Positions 42,204 through 50,993 of a stretch of 64,000 bases of DNA are shown here, piece by piece (the first letter of the stretch is position 1; each line of letters begins with the position of its first letter). The DNA lies in NCBI RefSeq assembly GCF_003390865.1, contig NZ_QMEJ01000004.1, positions 1 through 64,000 on the forward strand, in the 5' to 3' direction. Position numbers and translations under genes: made by a program. Under the pieces are notes generated by a model. It saw nothing but the letters and a program-made list of their open reading frames with translations. It had not been told where the DNA came from and made no database searches. The DNA is from Tropicimonas sp. IMCC34011 (GTDB lineage Bacteria > Pseudomonadota > Alphaproteobacteria > Rhodobacterales > Rhodobacteraceae).

Positions 42204-43354
42204 CAGGAGCTCCTCGGGATGGGACGTGTGCCGGTGATCTCCAGACCGTACGCCTCCAGCCCGACGACCTTTGGCGCGGGCGAGTTGGTGAGGAGTTCCA
42301 TCTGGTGGATGCCGAGCGCGGCGAGGATCTGGGCGCCGACGCCGTATTGCCGGAGCGTCTGCGGCGAGGCTTCGGGGCCGGTGGCGATCTGCATCGACAG
42401 ATCGCGCAGCAGGACGACGGCTCCGCGGCCCTCCCCCGCAATGGCCCGCATCGCGTCGTAGAACTCGGTCGGGCTGCCGGTCTCGCCGATGCCGGCCACG
42501 TCCTGAAGCGGATCGAGCGCGTGCATCCGCACGAGGACCGGACCGCCTGTCTCGATGTCGCCCTTGGTCAGCGCGATATGCTCGGCGCCCTGCGCCTCGT
42601 CGCGGAAGATGCGCATGCGCCACTCGCCGCCATGCATGCTCTCGACGTCGCGCTCCTGGACGAGGCGGACGAGGTTGTCGTGGCGGCGACGGTACGAGAT
42701 CAGATCGGAGATCGTCCCGACCTTGATGCCATGCTTCTGGGCGAAGGCGATGAGCTCGGGCAGGCGCGCCATGGTACCGTCGTCGTTCATCACTTCGCAG
42801 ATGACGCCGGACGGATCGAGCCCGGCGAGACGGGAGATGTCCACCGCGGCCTCGGTATGCCCGGCGCGGACGAGCACGCCGCCCTCGCGGGCGCGCAGCG
42901 GAAAGACGTGGCCCGGCGTCGCGAGATCCGCGCCGGTCGCCTCGGGATCGATCGCGACCTCGACGCTGCGCGCCCGGTCGGCGGCGGAGATCCCGGTGGT
43001 CACGCCTTCGCGCGCCTCGATGGAAACGGTGAAGGCGGTTTCGTGACGGGAGGAGTTGCTGGCCGCCATCAGCGGAAGACCGAGCGCGTCGATCCGCTCG
43101 CTGGTGAGCGCAAGACAGATCAGCCCGCGCCCGTGGACGGCCATGAAGTTGATCGCCTCGGGCGTCGCCATCTGGGCCGGCACGATGAGATCGCCTTCGT
43201 TTTCCCGGTCCTCGTGATCGACGAGGATGAAGATGCGCCCGGCCCGCGCTTCCTCGATGATCTCCTCGACGGAGGAGAGCGCGCCGCTGAACTCCCCCTC
43301 GGGAGCCGCGCCGGGGCGGGGGTCGGCCCTCTTGGGGGTATCGGTCACGGTCAT
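42203..43354 (-). CDS. ribB: 3,4-dihydroxy-2-butanone 4-phosphate synthase with degenerate GTP cyclohydrolase II-like domain
   Basis: A 383-residue protein of RibBA layout. The N-terminal half (25-230) has the DHBP synthase acidic loop [11 protein letters not shown] and the [11 protein letters not shown] motif and should be active, converting ribulose-5-phosphate to DHBP. The C-terminal half (242-383) is related to GTP cyclohydrolase II ([20 protein letters not shown]) but has no cysteine at all: the zinc-binding C..C.C segment is replaced at about 278-295. It is therefore probably a RibB with an inactive RibA-like tail, and a separate ribA should exist elsewhere. The Met at 43354 begins the conserved region; no FMN riboswitch is visible in the 104 bases upstream. 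Confidence 0.9.
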   Translation of the reverse strand: MTVTDTPKRADPRPGAAPEGEFSGALSSVEEIIEEARAGRIFILVDHEDRENEGDLIVPAQMATPEAINFMAVHGRGLICLALTSERIDALGLPLMAASNSSRHETAFTVSIEAREGVTTGISAADRARSVEVAIDPEATGADLATPGHVFPLRAREGGVLVRAGHTEAAVDISRLAGLDPSGVICEVMNDDGTMARLPELIAFAQKHGIKVGTISDLISYRRRHDNLVRLVQERDVESMHGGEWRMRIFRDEAQGAEHIALTKGDIETGGPVLVRMHALDPLQDVAGIGETGSPTEFYDAMRAIAGEGRGAVVLLRDLSMQIATGPEASPQTLRQYGVGAQILAALGIHQMELLTNSPAPKVVGLEAYGLEITGTRPIPRSS

Positions 43355-43458
43355 GTCCTCGGGCTCGTTCGGATCGGGCGGCAGATAGTACAGGCACGGC
43401 CCTTTGGCCAGAGCGGTGAGGCGCCGCAGGACGCGGCGTTCCGGGCCCGCCCTCGCCC

Positions 43459-44457
43459 TCAGCCCGCCGGGCGGTGGCGGGAGAAATGGCCGATGATGTC
43501 CTCGAAGAACGCATCCCGGATCTCCGGGCGCTCCATCATCAGCTCGTGCTCGCCTCCGGGCGCGACATGGAGCCGCCCGCCGGGCCAGCGCGCCATGGTC
43601 GCGCGGATGGCGGCGGTATCGACGATGCGCTCGTTCGAGCCGACCCAGGTGAGGCACGGCACGCGCGGCGGAGCGAGGCGGCGAAGCGCCCGCATTTCCC
43701 GCAACGCCTCGAGAAGCCATGTCAGGGACGGACCGCCGAGGGACAGTTCGGGATGCGCGACAAGATGGGACTGAAGCCAGGAGAGCCGCTCCCGGTCGGT
43801 CGTCAGCGTGTTGCCCTCGTAGGGGACGTTCGCGAGGAAACTCTCGGGCGACGTGCCCGGGGCATAGCGACCGCCTAAGCCGAGCGCGCCGCCGGCCCCC
43901 GAGATCAGCCAGGCGGCCGGTCGCAGATGCGGCGGCATCCCGATGCCCCACATGGGCGCGGAGAAGGCCGCGGCCGCGACAGGGAGCCCCCGGTGCAGCG
44001 CGCGCAGGCCGATGCAGCCGCCCATGCTGTGACCGACGAGGTAGAACGGGCCGGGCAGTCCAAGCTCGGTAACCGCCGCCAGGACCGCATCCGCATCGTC
44101 CTGATAGGTGGCGAACCTGTCGACATGGCCGGTCGCGGTATCGGGAAGGAAACGGTCCGCGAGGCCCTGCCCCTGCCAGTCGACCGCGACGGAGCCGAAG
44201 CCCGCCTCGGCAAAGACCCGCGCCGCAGGCCCGTACTTCTCGCCGTATTCGGTGCGGCCGGGGAAGATGAGGACGGTGCCTGCGCCCCCCCGGCCGAGAT
44301 GAGCCATCCGGAGGCGCAGCCCCCTCGGCGTGGTCAGCCAGAACGCGCGGGCCTCCTCCGGAGCGTCGGCGATGTCGGCCAGGAACGGCGCGGGGGTCAT
44401 CTCCCCTGTCCGCGGGCCGTCACGTCCGGGCCGGGTGGAGGCCGCGCCGCCGCTCAC
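43459..44457 (-). CDS. Alpha/beta hydrolase, lysophospholipase-like
   Basis: A 332-residue serine hydrolase of the monoacylglycerol lipase/lysophospholipase group. It has the FPGRTEYGEKY oxyanion loop, the VDWQGQGLADR segment typical of lysophospholipases, the nucleophile elbow GHSMGG (S144) and a late GGEHELM with the catalytic His. It starts with GTG overlapping the stop of the SCP2-domain gene (GTGA); an ATG at 44400 is the alternative start and would remove a poorly conserved 19-residue lead. The lipid substrate is unknown; the coupling with a lipid-binding SCP2 protein hints at lipid turnover. Confidence 0.83.
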   Translation of the reverse strand: MSGGAASTRPGRDGPRTGEMTPAPFLADIADAPEEARAFWLTTPRGLRLRMAHLGRGGAGTVLIFPGRTEYGEKYGPAARVFAEAGFGSVAVDWQGQGLADRFLPDTATGHVDRFATYQDDADAVLAAVTELGLPGPFYLVGHSMGGCIGLRALHRGLPVAAAAFSAPMWGIGMPPHLRPAAWLISGAGGALGLGGRYAPGTSPESFLANVPYEGNTLTTDRERLSWLQSHLVAHPELSLGGPSLTWLLEALREMRALRRLAPPRVPCLTWVGSNERIVDTAAIRATMARWPGGRLHVAPGGEHELMMERPEIRDAFFEDIIGHFSRHRPAG

Positions 44458-44741
44458 GACAGGATGCCTGCCAGCTTCATGGCAAGACCCATGTCCCCGT
44501 CCACGGCCAGCTTGCCGGACATGAACGCAGCGGTGGGATCCGTGTCCCCGTCGAGGATGGACTGGAAGGTTTCGGCATCCGCCGTCATCGTCACGTCCGC
44601 CGCGTCGTCGCCTTCGCGCACGCCCGCGTCGTCCATCATGATCGAGCCTTCGTCGCCGATCACGAACTTGGCGGTTCCGCCGAGGCCGCCCTCATATTTC
44701 TCGGACAGCTTGGCGACTGCCGTGTCGATTGTCTGGCTCAT
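44454..44741 (-). CDS. SCP2 sterol-binding domain protein
   Basis: A 95-residue protein made entirely of a small SCP2 domain (KLSEKYEGGLGGTAKFVIGDEGSIMMDD, then MTADAETFQSILDGDTDPTAAFMSGKL, given here in two parts). SCP2 folds hold lipid or acyl chains in a hydrophobic tunnel. The ATG at 44741 is chosen because AAGGAG lies just upstream; an earlier Met at 44792 lacks this and extends the domain with unrelated residues. Its stop overlaps the start of the lysophospholipase-like gene, so they form one unit, divergent from the TPR gene. Confidence 0.88.
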   Translation of the reverse strand: MSQTIDTAVAKLSEKYEGGLGGTAKFVIGDEGSIMMDDAGVREGDDAADVTMTADAETFQSILDGDTDPTAAFMSGKLAVDGDMGLAMKLAGILS

Positions 44742-44827
44742 GGGTCCTGGCTCCTTCGCTTCCGCCAAATGTGACCTCGCGGGGCATTTCATCGCGCCCG
44801 AAGTCTCTCTAGGATCGCCATCGAGAT

Positions 44828-45394
44828 ATGGAACGTTTGCGCCCTTCCCTCAACGTCGTCGCTGCGGCATTTCTGTGCAGCATGGCGTTTTTCTCCGCGG
44901 CCCTCGCCCAGGGGACCGGCGCGGACGTGGAGGGTATGCTGGAGCGCCTCGCCGATCCGGAGACCCGCGGCTGGGAGCAGATCGAGGCCGACATCATGCG
45001 CGAGTGGTCGAAAAGCGGCTCACCGGCGATGGACCTGCTCCTACAGCGCGGCAACGAGGCGCTGGCCGAAAACGACACCGAGCTTGCCATCGACCACTTT
45101 ACCGCCCTCGTCGATCATGCGCCCGATTTCTCGCAAGGCTGGAATGCCCGTGCGACCGCGTACTACCAGGCCGGGCTCTACGGGCCCGCGATGTCCGACA
45201 TCGCCCGGGCGCTGGAGCTGAACCCGCGGCATTTCGGTGCGCTGGCGGGGCTCGCGATCATCCTCGACGAGCTGGACGAGAAGGAGCTGGCGCTGCAGGC
45301 CTATCGCAGGGTCGAGGAGGTCAACCCGCATCGCGAGGAGCTTGGCCGGGCCATCGAACGGCTCGAACAGGAAACCGGCGGCCGGACCCTCTGA
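44828..45394 (+). CDS. Periplasmic tetratricopeptide-repeat protein
   Basis: A 188-residue protein with a signal peptide (1-27, ending ALAQ) and two to three TPR units from about 72 onward (LLQRGNEALAENDTELAIDHFTALV; GWNARATAYYQAGLYGPAMSDIARALELNP; a third ending AYRRVEEVNPHREE). The predicted location is periplasmic. TPRs mediate protein contacts; the partner is unknown. Related small TPR lipoproteins and periplasmic proteins are common in Rhodobacterales. It is divergent from the SCP2 gene and 63 bases ahead of the helicase gene, possibly co-transcribed with it. Confidence 0.8.
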   Translation: MERLRPSLNVVAAAFLCSMAFFSAALAQGTGADVEGMLERLADPETRGWEQIEADIMREWSKSGSPAMDLLLQRGNEALAENDTELAIDHFTALVDHAPDFSQGWNARATAYYQAGLYGPAMSDIARALELNPRHFGALAGLAIILDELDEKELALQAYRRVEEVNPHREELGRAIERLEQETGGRTL

Positions 45395-45457
45395 TCCGCC
45401 AGCTTTCCGGGCCGCCTGCCCTTTCCCCCCGCTCAACCGCCGGATAGGCTCCCTTCC

Positions 45458-48400
45458 ATGCACGATCGCCCCAGCGTGACGGCCGTCCTCGGCCCGACGA
45501 ATACCGGCAAGACCCATTACGCGATCGAGCGGATGCTCGGCCATCGGACCGGGATCATCGGCCTTCCGCTGCGCCTTCTGGCGCGGGAGGTCTACGACCG
45601 GATCGTGGCCATCCGCGGCCCGCGCGTCGTCGCGCTCGTCACCGGAGAGGAGCGGATCGTTCCGCCAAAGGCGCAGTACTGGGTCTGCACCGTGGAGGCG
45701 ATGCCGGAAGGCACCGGCTGCGACTTCCTCGCGATCGACGAGATCCAGCTCTGCGCCGATCCCGAGCGCGGCCACGTCTTCACCGACCGGCTCCTGCGGG
45801 CCCGCGGCCTGCACGAGACGCTGTTTCTCGGCAGCGATTCGATGCGCAGCGTGATCGCCGCGCTGGTGCCGCGCGTGCAGTTCATGCGGCGGGAGCGGTT
45901 CTCCGAGCTGATCTATGCCGGGCCGAAGAAGATCTCCCGGATGCCGCCGCGCTCCGCCATCGTCGCCTTTTCCGCCGAAAGCGTCTACGCCATCGCGGAG
46001 CTGATCCGGCGCCAGAAGGGCGGCTGCGCCGTGGTCATGGGCGCCCTGTCCCCGCGCACGCGGAATGCGCAGGTCGATCTCTACCAGAACGGGGACGTGG
46101 ACTACCTCGTCGCCACGGACGCGATCGGGATGGGCCTGAACCTCGACGTGCGGCATGTCGCCTTCGCGGGCCTGTCGAAGTTCGACGGGCGGCGGATGCG
46201 CCCCCTCGCCCCCAACGAACTCGGACAGATCGCCGGGCGTGCCGGCCGCTACACGCAGGACGGCTCCTTCGGCACGACCGGGGAGGCGCCGCCGATCGAC
46301 GACGAGGTCGCCTCCGCCATCATGGACCACCGATTCTCGCCGGTGAAGAAACTGCTGTGGCGCAATCACGATCTCGATTTCGGCTCGCCCCAGCGGCTGG
46401 AAGCCTCCCTCGAGCGCCCCGCCGAGGGCGATCTTCTTCAGAGAACACGCGAATCGGACGACCTGGCGGCCCTGCGCGCCCTGATGGGAATGCCCGAGGT
46501 GATCGACGCCGTCCGGGACGCCCGCGATGTGCGCCTGCTCTGGGATGTCTGCCGGATTCCGGATTTCCGGGGCATCTCCGCAGCCGAGCACGCATCCCTC
46601 CTGGGCCGCATTTTCGGCTTCCTGCGCGAATGGGGCCGGGTCCCGGATGACTGGCTCGCGCGGCAAGTGAAACGCATCGACCGAACCGACGGCGACATAG
46701 ATGCGTTGGGAAAGCGTCTGGCCTACATCCGGACATGGACGTATGTGGCGCAGCGCAGCGGCTGGGTCGACGACGAAAGACGTTGGCGCGACGAGACGCG
46801 CGCTGTAGAAGACCGACTGTCCGATGCGCTCCACCAGGCGCTGACGCAGCGGTTCGTGGACCGGCGCACGAGCGTGCTTCTGCGCCGACTGAAGCAGAGG
46901 GAGGGCCTTGTGGCCGAAGTCAGCGAGACCGGTGAAGTCACCGTCGAGGGCGAACATGTGGGCCGGTTGGACGGCTTCCGGTTCAGCCAGGATAAGTCCG
47001 GCGATCCCGACGGGGCGAAAACGGTGCGGCAGGCAGCCCTTGCTGCTCTGAAGCCCGAGTTCTCGCTGCGCGCGGATCGTCTCTACAACGCGCCCGATAC
47101 CGAGTTCGATTTCACCGAACAGGGTGGCCTCATGTGGGGCTCCTCCGCCATCGGCAAGTTGGTGAAAGGGTCCGACGCCCTCAAGCCGCGGGTCGAGGTC
47201 TTCGTCGATGACGAGGCGGGCGAGGGTGTGGCCGAAAAGGTCGCGCGCAGGCTGGATCACTTCATCGGCCGCAAGATCGCCGCCCTCTTCGAGCCCCTTC
47301 TCGGCTTGTCGTCGGACGAGGCGCTCACGGGTCTCGCCCGCGGCTTCGCCTTCCGCATGGTCGAGGGCATGGGCCTTCTGGAGCGCGGTGCCGTCGCCGA
47401 GGAAGTCCGGTCGCTGGATCAGGAAGCGCGGGGAGCGCTGCGGAAGCATGGCCTGCGCTTCGGCCAGTTCACCATTTTCATGCCGCTCCTGCTCAAGCCG
47501 GCGCCGACGCGCCTGCGGCTCGTGCTGTGGTCGCTGTGGAACAATCTCCAGGAATTTCCCGAGAGCCCCCCTCCGGGCCTCGTGACGATCCCGACGCCGA
47601 AGGATGCGCCGGACGGCTACGCGCTGATGGCGGGCTACCGCGTTGCCGGCGAGCGCTCCATTCGCATCGACATGCTGGAGCGCCTTGCCGATCAGCTCCG
47701 CCCGATGGACAGCCGCGGCGGCTTCGAGGCGACGGCGGACATGCTGTCGATCACCGGCCTCACGCTCGAGCAATTCGCCGCCCTGATGGACGGCCTCGGC
47801 TACCGCGCGGAAAAGGGCGAACGCGAGAAGATGCGCGCGCCCGCGGCTCCGTCGGCACCCGCGAAGACGGACGAGGCACAGGCAGAGAGCGCATCCGAGG
47901 CCGGAGCGTCCGAGGCTGAGGCCGTCCCCTCCGCCGAGACCGAGGCTTCCGCGCCCCTTCCGGGCGAGGCCGAACCGGTCTCCGAGGCCGAGACGCCGGC
48001 ACCCTCGGAGGCCGCCGCCCCCGAAGCACCGGTCGAGCCGACCGCCGAAGGGGCATCCGAGGTAGAGGCCGTTCCCTCCGCCGAGCCGGCTGCGCAGGAG
48101 CCGTCACCGGCTGAAGGGACGTCGGAAGCCGAAGCGCCCGCCCCCGAGGCCAGCCCGGCGGACACAGATGCGGCACCGGCAGAATCTGCACCGCAGCCTA
48201 CCGGCGAGACCGAGATTTTCTACACCTTCACCTGGGCCGGACGGCGCGGCGGCCAGCAGAGCCGTCGTGGCGGCGGTCAGGCGCAGCGCAAGGGCGGCGG
48301 CAAGCCGCGCGCAGAGGCCGGCGGTCGCGGCAAACCCGGAGGCAAGGGCCCGCGCGGGGGAAAGAAGGACGGCAAGTCCGGCAACGCCCCCAGGGCCTTC

Positions 48401-48484
48401 GAGGCGCGTCCTCCGAAGAAGGACAAGCCGATCGATCCCGACAACCCCTTCGCCGCGCTCGCGGCGCTGAAGGACAAGCGCTGA
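45458..48484 (+). CDS. SUV3-like RNA/DNA helicase
   Basis: A 1008-residue superfamily 2 helicase closest to mitochondrial SUV3. Walker A is GPTNTGKT (12-19), motif II DEIQ, and motif VI QIAGRAGRY. The core ends near residue 790. After it comes an Ala/Glu/Pro-rich stretch (about 795-920, with repeated EAVPSAE) and a basic Gly/Lys/Arg-rich tail, then a conserved-looking DPDNPFAALAALK terminus. Mitochondrial SUV3 works with PNPase or an exonuclease in RNA decay; the alphaproteobacterial protein may do so too, which is inference. It heads the helicase / S4 / fdxA / carD run found in many alphaproteobacteria. Confidence 0.88.
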   Translation: MHDRPSVTAVLGPTNTGKTHYAIERMLGHRTGIIGLPLRLLAREVYDRIVAIRGPRVVALVTGEERIVPPKAQYWVCTVEAMPEGTGCDFLAIDEIQLCADPERGHVFTDRLLRARGLHETLFLGSDSMRSVIAALVPRVQFMRRERFSELIYAGPKKISRMPPRSAIVAFSAESVYAIAELIRRQKGGCAVVMGALSPRTRNAQVDLYQNGDVDYLVATDAIGMGLNLDVRHVAFAGLSKFDGRRMRPLAPNELGQIAGRAGRYTQDGSFGTTGEAPPIDDEVASAIMDHRFSPVKKLLWRNHDLDFGSPQRLEASLERPAEGDLLQRTRESDDLAALRALMGMPEVIDAVRDARDVRLLWDVCRIPDFRGISAAEHASLLGRIFGFLREWGRVPDDWLARQVKRIDRTDGDIDALGKRLAYIRTWTYVAQRSGWVDDERRWRDETRAVEDRLSDALHQALTQRFVDRRTSVLLRRLKQREGLVAEVSETGEVTVEGEHVGRLDGFRFSQDKSGDPDGAKTVRQAALAALKPEFSLRADRLYNAPDTEFDFTEQGGLMWGSSAIGKLVKGSDALKPRVEVFVDDEAGEGVAEKVARRLDHFIGRKIAALFEPLLGLSSDEALTGLARGFAFRMVEGMGLLERGAVAEEVRSLDQEARGALRKHGLRFGQFTIFMPLLLKPAPTRLRLVLWSLWNNLQEFPESPPPGLVTIPTPKDAPDGYALMAGYRVAGERSIRIDMLERLADQLRPMDSRGGFEATADMLSITGLTLEQFAALMDGLGYRAEKGEREKMRAPAAPSAPAKTDEAQAESASEAGASEAEAVPSAETEASAPLPGEAEPVSEAETPAPSEAAAPEAPVEPTAEGASEVEAVPSAEPAAQEPSPAEGTSEAEAPAPEASPADTDAAPAESAPQPTGETEIFYTFTWAGRRGGQQSRRGGGQAQRKGGGKPRAEAGGRGKPGGKGPRGGKKDGKSGNAPRAFEARPPKKDKPIDPDNPFAALAALKDKR

Positions 48485-48536
48485 CGGCGGGGGCGGACAG
48501 CCGCCTTCGGCACCGTCACCGGGACAGAGCCTCCCG

Positions 48537-48926
48537 GTGACGGACACGCCCTCGATACGCGTCGACAAGTGGCTCTGGCACGCGCGGTTCTTCAAGTCGC
48601 GCGGGCTGTCGGCCAAGGCCGTCTCGGATGGCGGGATCCGCGTCGATGGCGTGCGGATCTCCAAGCCCTCCCGCAGTGTCGGCCCCGGCAACACCCTGAC
48701 CTTCGTGACCGGCAACCGCGTGCGGGTCGTGCGGATCTTGGATGTCGGCACCCGGCGCGGCCCCGCCCCGGAAGCACAGGCGCTCTACGAGGATCTGTCT
48801 CCGCCGCCCGAGCCGCGCGATGACGGGGCGCCGGTTCGTACGGGCCCCCGGCCGACCAAGAAGGAACGCCGCCGGATGGATGCGACACGCAGCGGCGCGC
48901 TTGATCCTTTCGCCGGAAGCGAATAG
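48537..48926 (+). CDS. S4-domain RNA-binding protein (HslR-like)
   Basis: A 129-residue protein with an S4 RNA-binding domain at 6-65 (IRVDKWLWHARFFKSRGLSAKAV, then GGIRVDG) and a basic tail (TKKERRRMDA). It resembles Hsp15/HslR, which binds stalled 50S subunits carrying nascent chains. The start is a GTG at 48537, 52 bases after the helicase gene. The next gene is fdxA. The link to heat shock is by family only. Confidence 0.85.
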   Translation: MTDTPSIRVDKWLWHARFFKSRGLSAKAVSDGGIRVDGVRISKPSRSVGPGNTLTFVTGNRVRVVRILDVGTRRGPAPEAQALYEDLSPPPEPRDDGAPVRTGPRPTKKERRRMDATRSGALDPFAGSE

Positions 48927-48962
48927 GTCGCCGAACGTTCCGCATCGTCCGAGGGCCAGCGA

Positions 48963-49298
48963 ATGACCTACGTCGTCACTGAAAACTGTATCGCCTGCAA
49001 ATACACCGACTGCGTCGAGGTGTGCCCCGTGGATTGTTTCTACGAGGGGGAGAACATGCTGGTGATCCACCCCGACGAGTGCATCGATTGCGGCGTCTGC
49101 GAGCCCGAATGCCCCGCCGACGCGATCCGGCCGGACACGGAGCCGGACATGGACAAGTGGGTGGAGTTCAACCGCAAGTACTCCGAAGCCTGGCCCGTGA
49201 TCGTCACGAAGAAGGACCCGCTCGAGGGCGCCGAGGAGATGGACGGCAAGGACGGCAAGATGGAGCTCTTCGCCGAGGGCGCCGGCGAGGGCGGCTGA
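48963..49298 (+). CDS. fdxA: 7Fe ferredoxin FdxA
   Basis: A 111-residue ferredoxin of the seven-iron class. C9, C17 and C50 should hold the [3Fe-4S] cluster and C21, C40, C43 and C46 the [4Fe-4S] cluster; C12 and C25 are extra cysteines. The pattern [20 protein letters not shown] and [15 protein letters not shown] fits the family exactly. It carries electrons at low potential in the cytoplasm. It lies between the S4-protein gene and carD, an arrangement conserved in alphaproteobacteria. Confidence 0.95.
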   Translation: MTYVVTENCIACKYTDCVEVCPVDCFYEGENMLVIHPDECIDCGVCEPECPADAIRPDTEPDMDKWVEFNRKYSEAWPVIVTKKDPLEGAEEMDGKDGKMELFAEGAGEGG

Positions 49299-49365
49299 GG
49301 CCGTCTCTTCACCGCAAATTAAGCGTCTTTCCGCAGGGCGACGAGCCGCCTGCGGCTGCCGGTCC

Positions 49366-49394
49366 TTCAAATGTAGCCTGTTTCGTGCTATATG
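49366..49394 (+). promoter_or_regulatory. Candidate carD promoter
   Basis: TTCAAA (49366-49371) and TATATG (49389-49394) are 17 bases apart in the least GC-rich part of the 242-base gap upstream of carD. The -35 is weak; a housekeeping sigma-factor promoter is plausible. Confidence 0.35.
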
Positions 49395-49540
49395 ATCGTT
49401 TCGATGCCTTCGGAACGGGCGATTCTGCGCGTTTGCCTCCTTCCCGGGCCATGACACCACCGGCAGTGCCGCGGTCGTGAAGCACATGCTCCACGGGCGG
49501 GGCCTTTTGGCCTCCGCGGGCACGCTTACGAGGAAATACC

Positions 49541-50056
49541 ATGAGCAAGAGCAAGAAGATCGAGTTTCGCCCCAACGACTACGTCGTGTACCCGGCGCAT
49601 GGCGTCGGACAGATCGTCTCGATCGAGAAGCAGGAGGTCGCGGGGATCTCGCTTGAGCTCTTCGTCATCTCCTTCGAGAAGGACAAGATGACCCTCCGCG
49701 TTCCGACCAACAAGGCGACGGAAGCGGGCCTGCGCTCCCTCTCGAACCCCGAGACGGTCGACAAGGCGATGACGACCCTGAAGGGCAAGGCCAAGGTCAA
49801 GAAGGCCATGTGGTCCCGTCGTGCGCAGGAATATGAGCAGAAGATCAATTCGGGCGATCTGATCGCCATCGCCGAGGTGGTCCGCGACCTGCACCGGGCC
49901 GACGATCAGCGCGAGCAATCCTACTCCGAGCGCCAGCTCTACGAGGCCGCCCTCGAGCGCCTGACCCGCGAAATCGCCGCGGTCTCCGGCAAGGGCGAGG
50001 ACGATGCGCAGCGCCAGGTGGACGACGTTCTCGTCAGCCGCGTCGCCGCCGCCTGA
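49541..50056 (+). CDS. carD: CarD/CdnL-family RNA polymerase-binding regulator
   Basis: A 171-residue CarD-family protein. The N-terminal RNA-polymerase interaction domain has FRPNDYVVYPAHGVGQIVSIE and the FVISFEKDKMTLRVP strand; the helical C-terminal domain (from about 70) binds promoter DNA. These proteins stabilise the open complex at rRNA and other promoters and are essential in several alphaproteobacteria. It is likely monocistronic: a promoter-like sequence lies upstream and a strong terminator 24 bases after the stop. Confidence 0.95.
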   Translation: MSKSKKIEFRPNDYVVYPAHGVGQIVSIEKQEVAGISLELFVISFEKDKMTLRVPTNKATEAGLRSLSNPETVDKAMTTLKGKAKVKKAMWSRRAQEYEQKINSGDLIAIAEVVRDLHRADDQREQSYSERQLYEAALERLTREIAAVSGKGEDDAQRQVDDVLVSRVAAA

Positions 50057-50079
50057 ACCAGCTTCGGCACGATGTAAGG

Positions 50080-50114
50080 AGGCCCGCCCCGGAGATCCGC
50101 GGCGGGCCTTTTTT
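50080..50114 (+). terminator. Rho-independent terminator of carD
   Basis: AGGCCCGCC (50080-50088) pairs perfectly with GGCGGGCCT (50101-50109) around a 12-base loop and is followed by six T in total. One of the clearest terminators in the window. Confidence 0.88.
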
Positions 50115-50143
50115 CGTCGGCAGCAGCAGCGGGGCGTCCGGGG

Positions 50144-50947
50144 TCAGTCCCCCTGCCCCGGCGCCTCACCCCGCCGCAGCGCCTCGTTGTAGCGCCGTGC
50201 GCGGGGCACCAGCAGGTACGGCACGAGCCAGTCCGACCGCCCGAGCCACCGGGCATCGTAGCGGATCCGCCCGTCCGTGCGGCCCTTCATGGAGTTGCCG
50301 TAGAGGATGTGGTGCTCTCCCGATGTGAAGGGGACGGAGGTGTCGATGAGGTCCACGCCGGTCCGCCGATTGATCCGCTCTGCCTCCGCCTCGATTCCGA
50401 GAACGAGGTCGTCGTAGACGATCTGCATCCAGTCCGTGCCGTCCACCATCCCGCGGGTGCGTCTGACGGCGGCCGTCTCGCGCCGGTGCCATTCGCGTAT
50501 CAGGGTCAGGCCACCCTTGCGCTTTCCCGCGCGGTTCGGCCGATCCATCCACCGGCATGCCCATGACCGCACATCTTTCGACACGTGAAGCACCAGCGTC
50601 CGTCGGCGGCTCACATGCTCGATCAGGTGATTGGCGTCCTTGGAGCTGTCGACCATGATCCGGCCGGGGAAGAGCTCCGCGAAGGTATCGTGCAGCACGA
50701 CGTTCGCCGGGCCCCGCGATCGGCCCTCCGGCAGACGCGGGATCAGGACGCCCCAGAACGAACAGTCCAGCGCCGGTGCGCCACAGGAACAGGTCTGCGC
50801 GGTCACTTCCGCCCTTGGACGCTGCCAGACGCATTTCCACCCCCCGAGACTGACGGCATGACCGCCCGTGCCGAGAAGAAAGTCGAGCAGCGTCGACCCC
50901 GAATGGCCGAGGCTGGAGACGAAAACGGAGTCGTATCGGTGCGCCAT
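50144..50947 (-). CDS. Sulfotransferase-like protein
   Basis: A 267-residue protein with the PAPS 5'-phosphosulfate loop at its N-terminus (SSLGHSGSTLLDFLLG) and a second motif VDSSKDANHL followed by the 3'-phosphate-type RRTLVLHVSKDVRSWACRWMD segment. These are hallmarks of the P-loop sulfotransferase family. It has no signal peptide. A CSCGAPALDC pair of cysteine motifs (about 53-62) could bind metal. The acceptor is unknown; in marine bacteria such enzymes often decorate lipids or glycans. It follows the ClpP-like gene on the same strand by 46 bases. Confidence 0.75.
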   Translation of the reverse strand: MAHRYDSVFVSSLGHSGSTLLDFLLGTGGHAVSLGGWKCVWQRPRAEVTAQTCSCGAPALDCSFWGVLIPRLPEGRSRGPANVVLHDTFAELFPGRIMVDSSKDANHLIEHVSRRRTLVLHVSKDVRSWACRWMDRPNRAGKRKGGLTLIREWHRRETAAVRRTRGMVDGTDWMQIVYDDLVLGIEAEAERINRRTGVDLIDTSVPFTSGEHHILYGNSMKGRTDGRIRYDARWLGRSDWLVPYLLVPRARRYNEALRRGEAPGQGD

Positions 50948-50993
50948 CCGTTATTGATCGCAGGTAAAGTGACCTACGGAAGGTCTTCCCGCC

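Noticed and set aside
43355-43458. FMN riboswitch upstream of ribB
   Set aside because: The 104-base gap lacks the conserved RFN-element sequence blocks.
45041-47773. A 910-codon open frame on the - strand
   Set aside because: It lies antisense to the SUV3-like helicase; such long antisense frames come from high GC and biased third positions, and its product has no recognisable domain.
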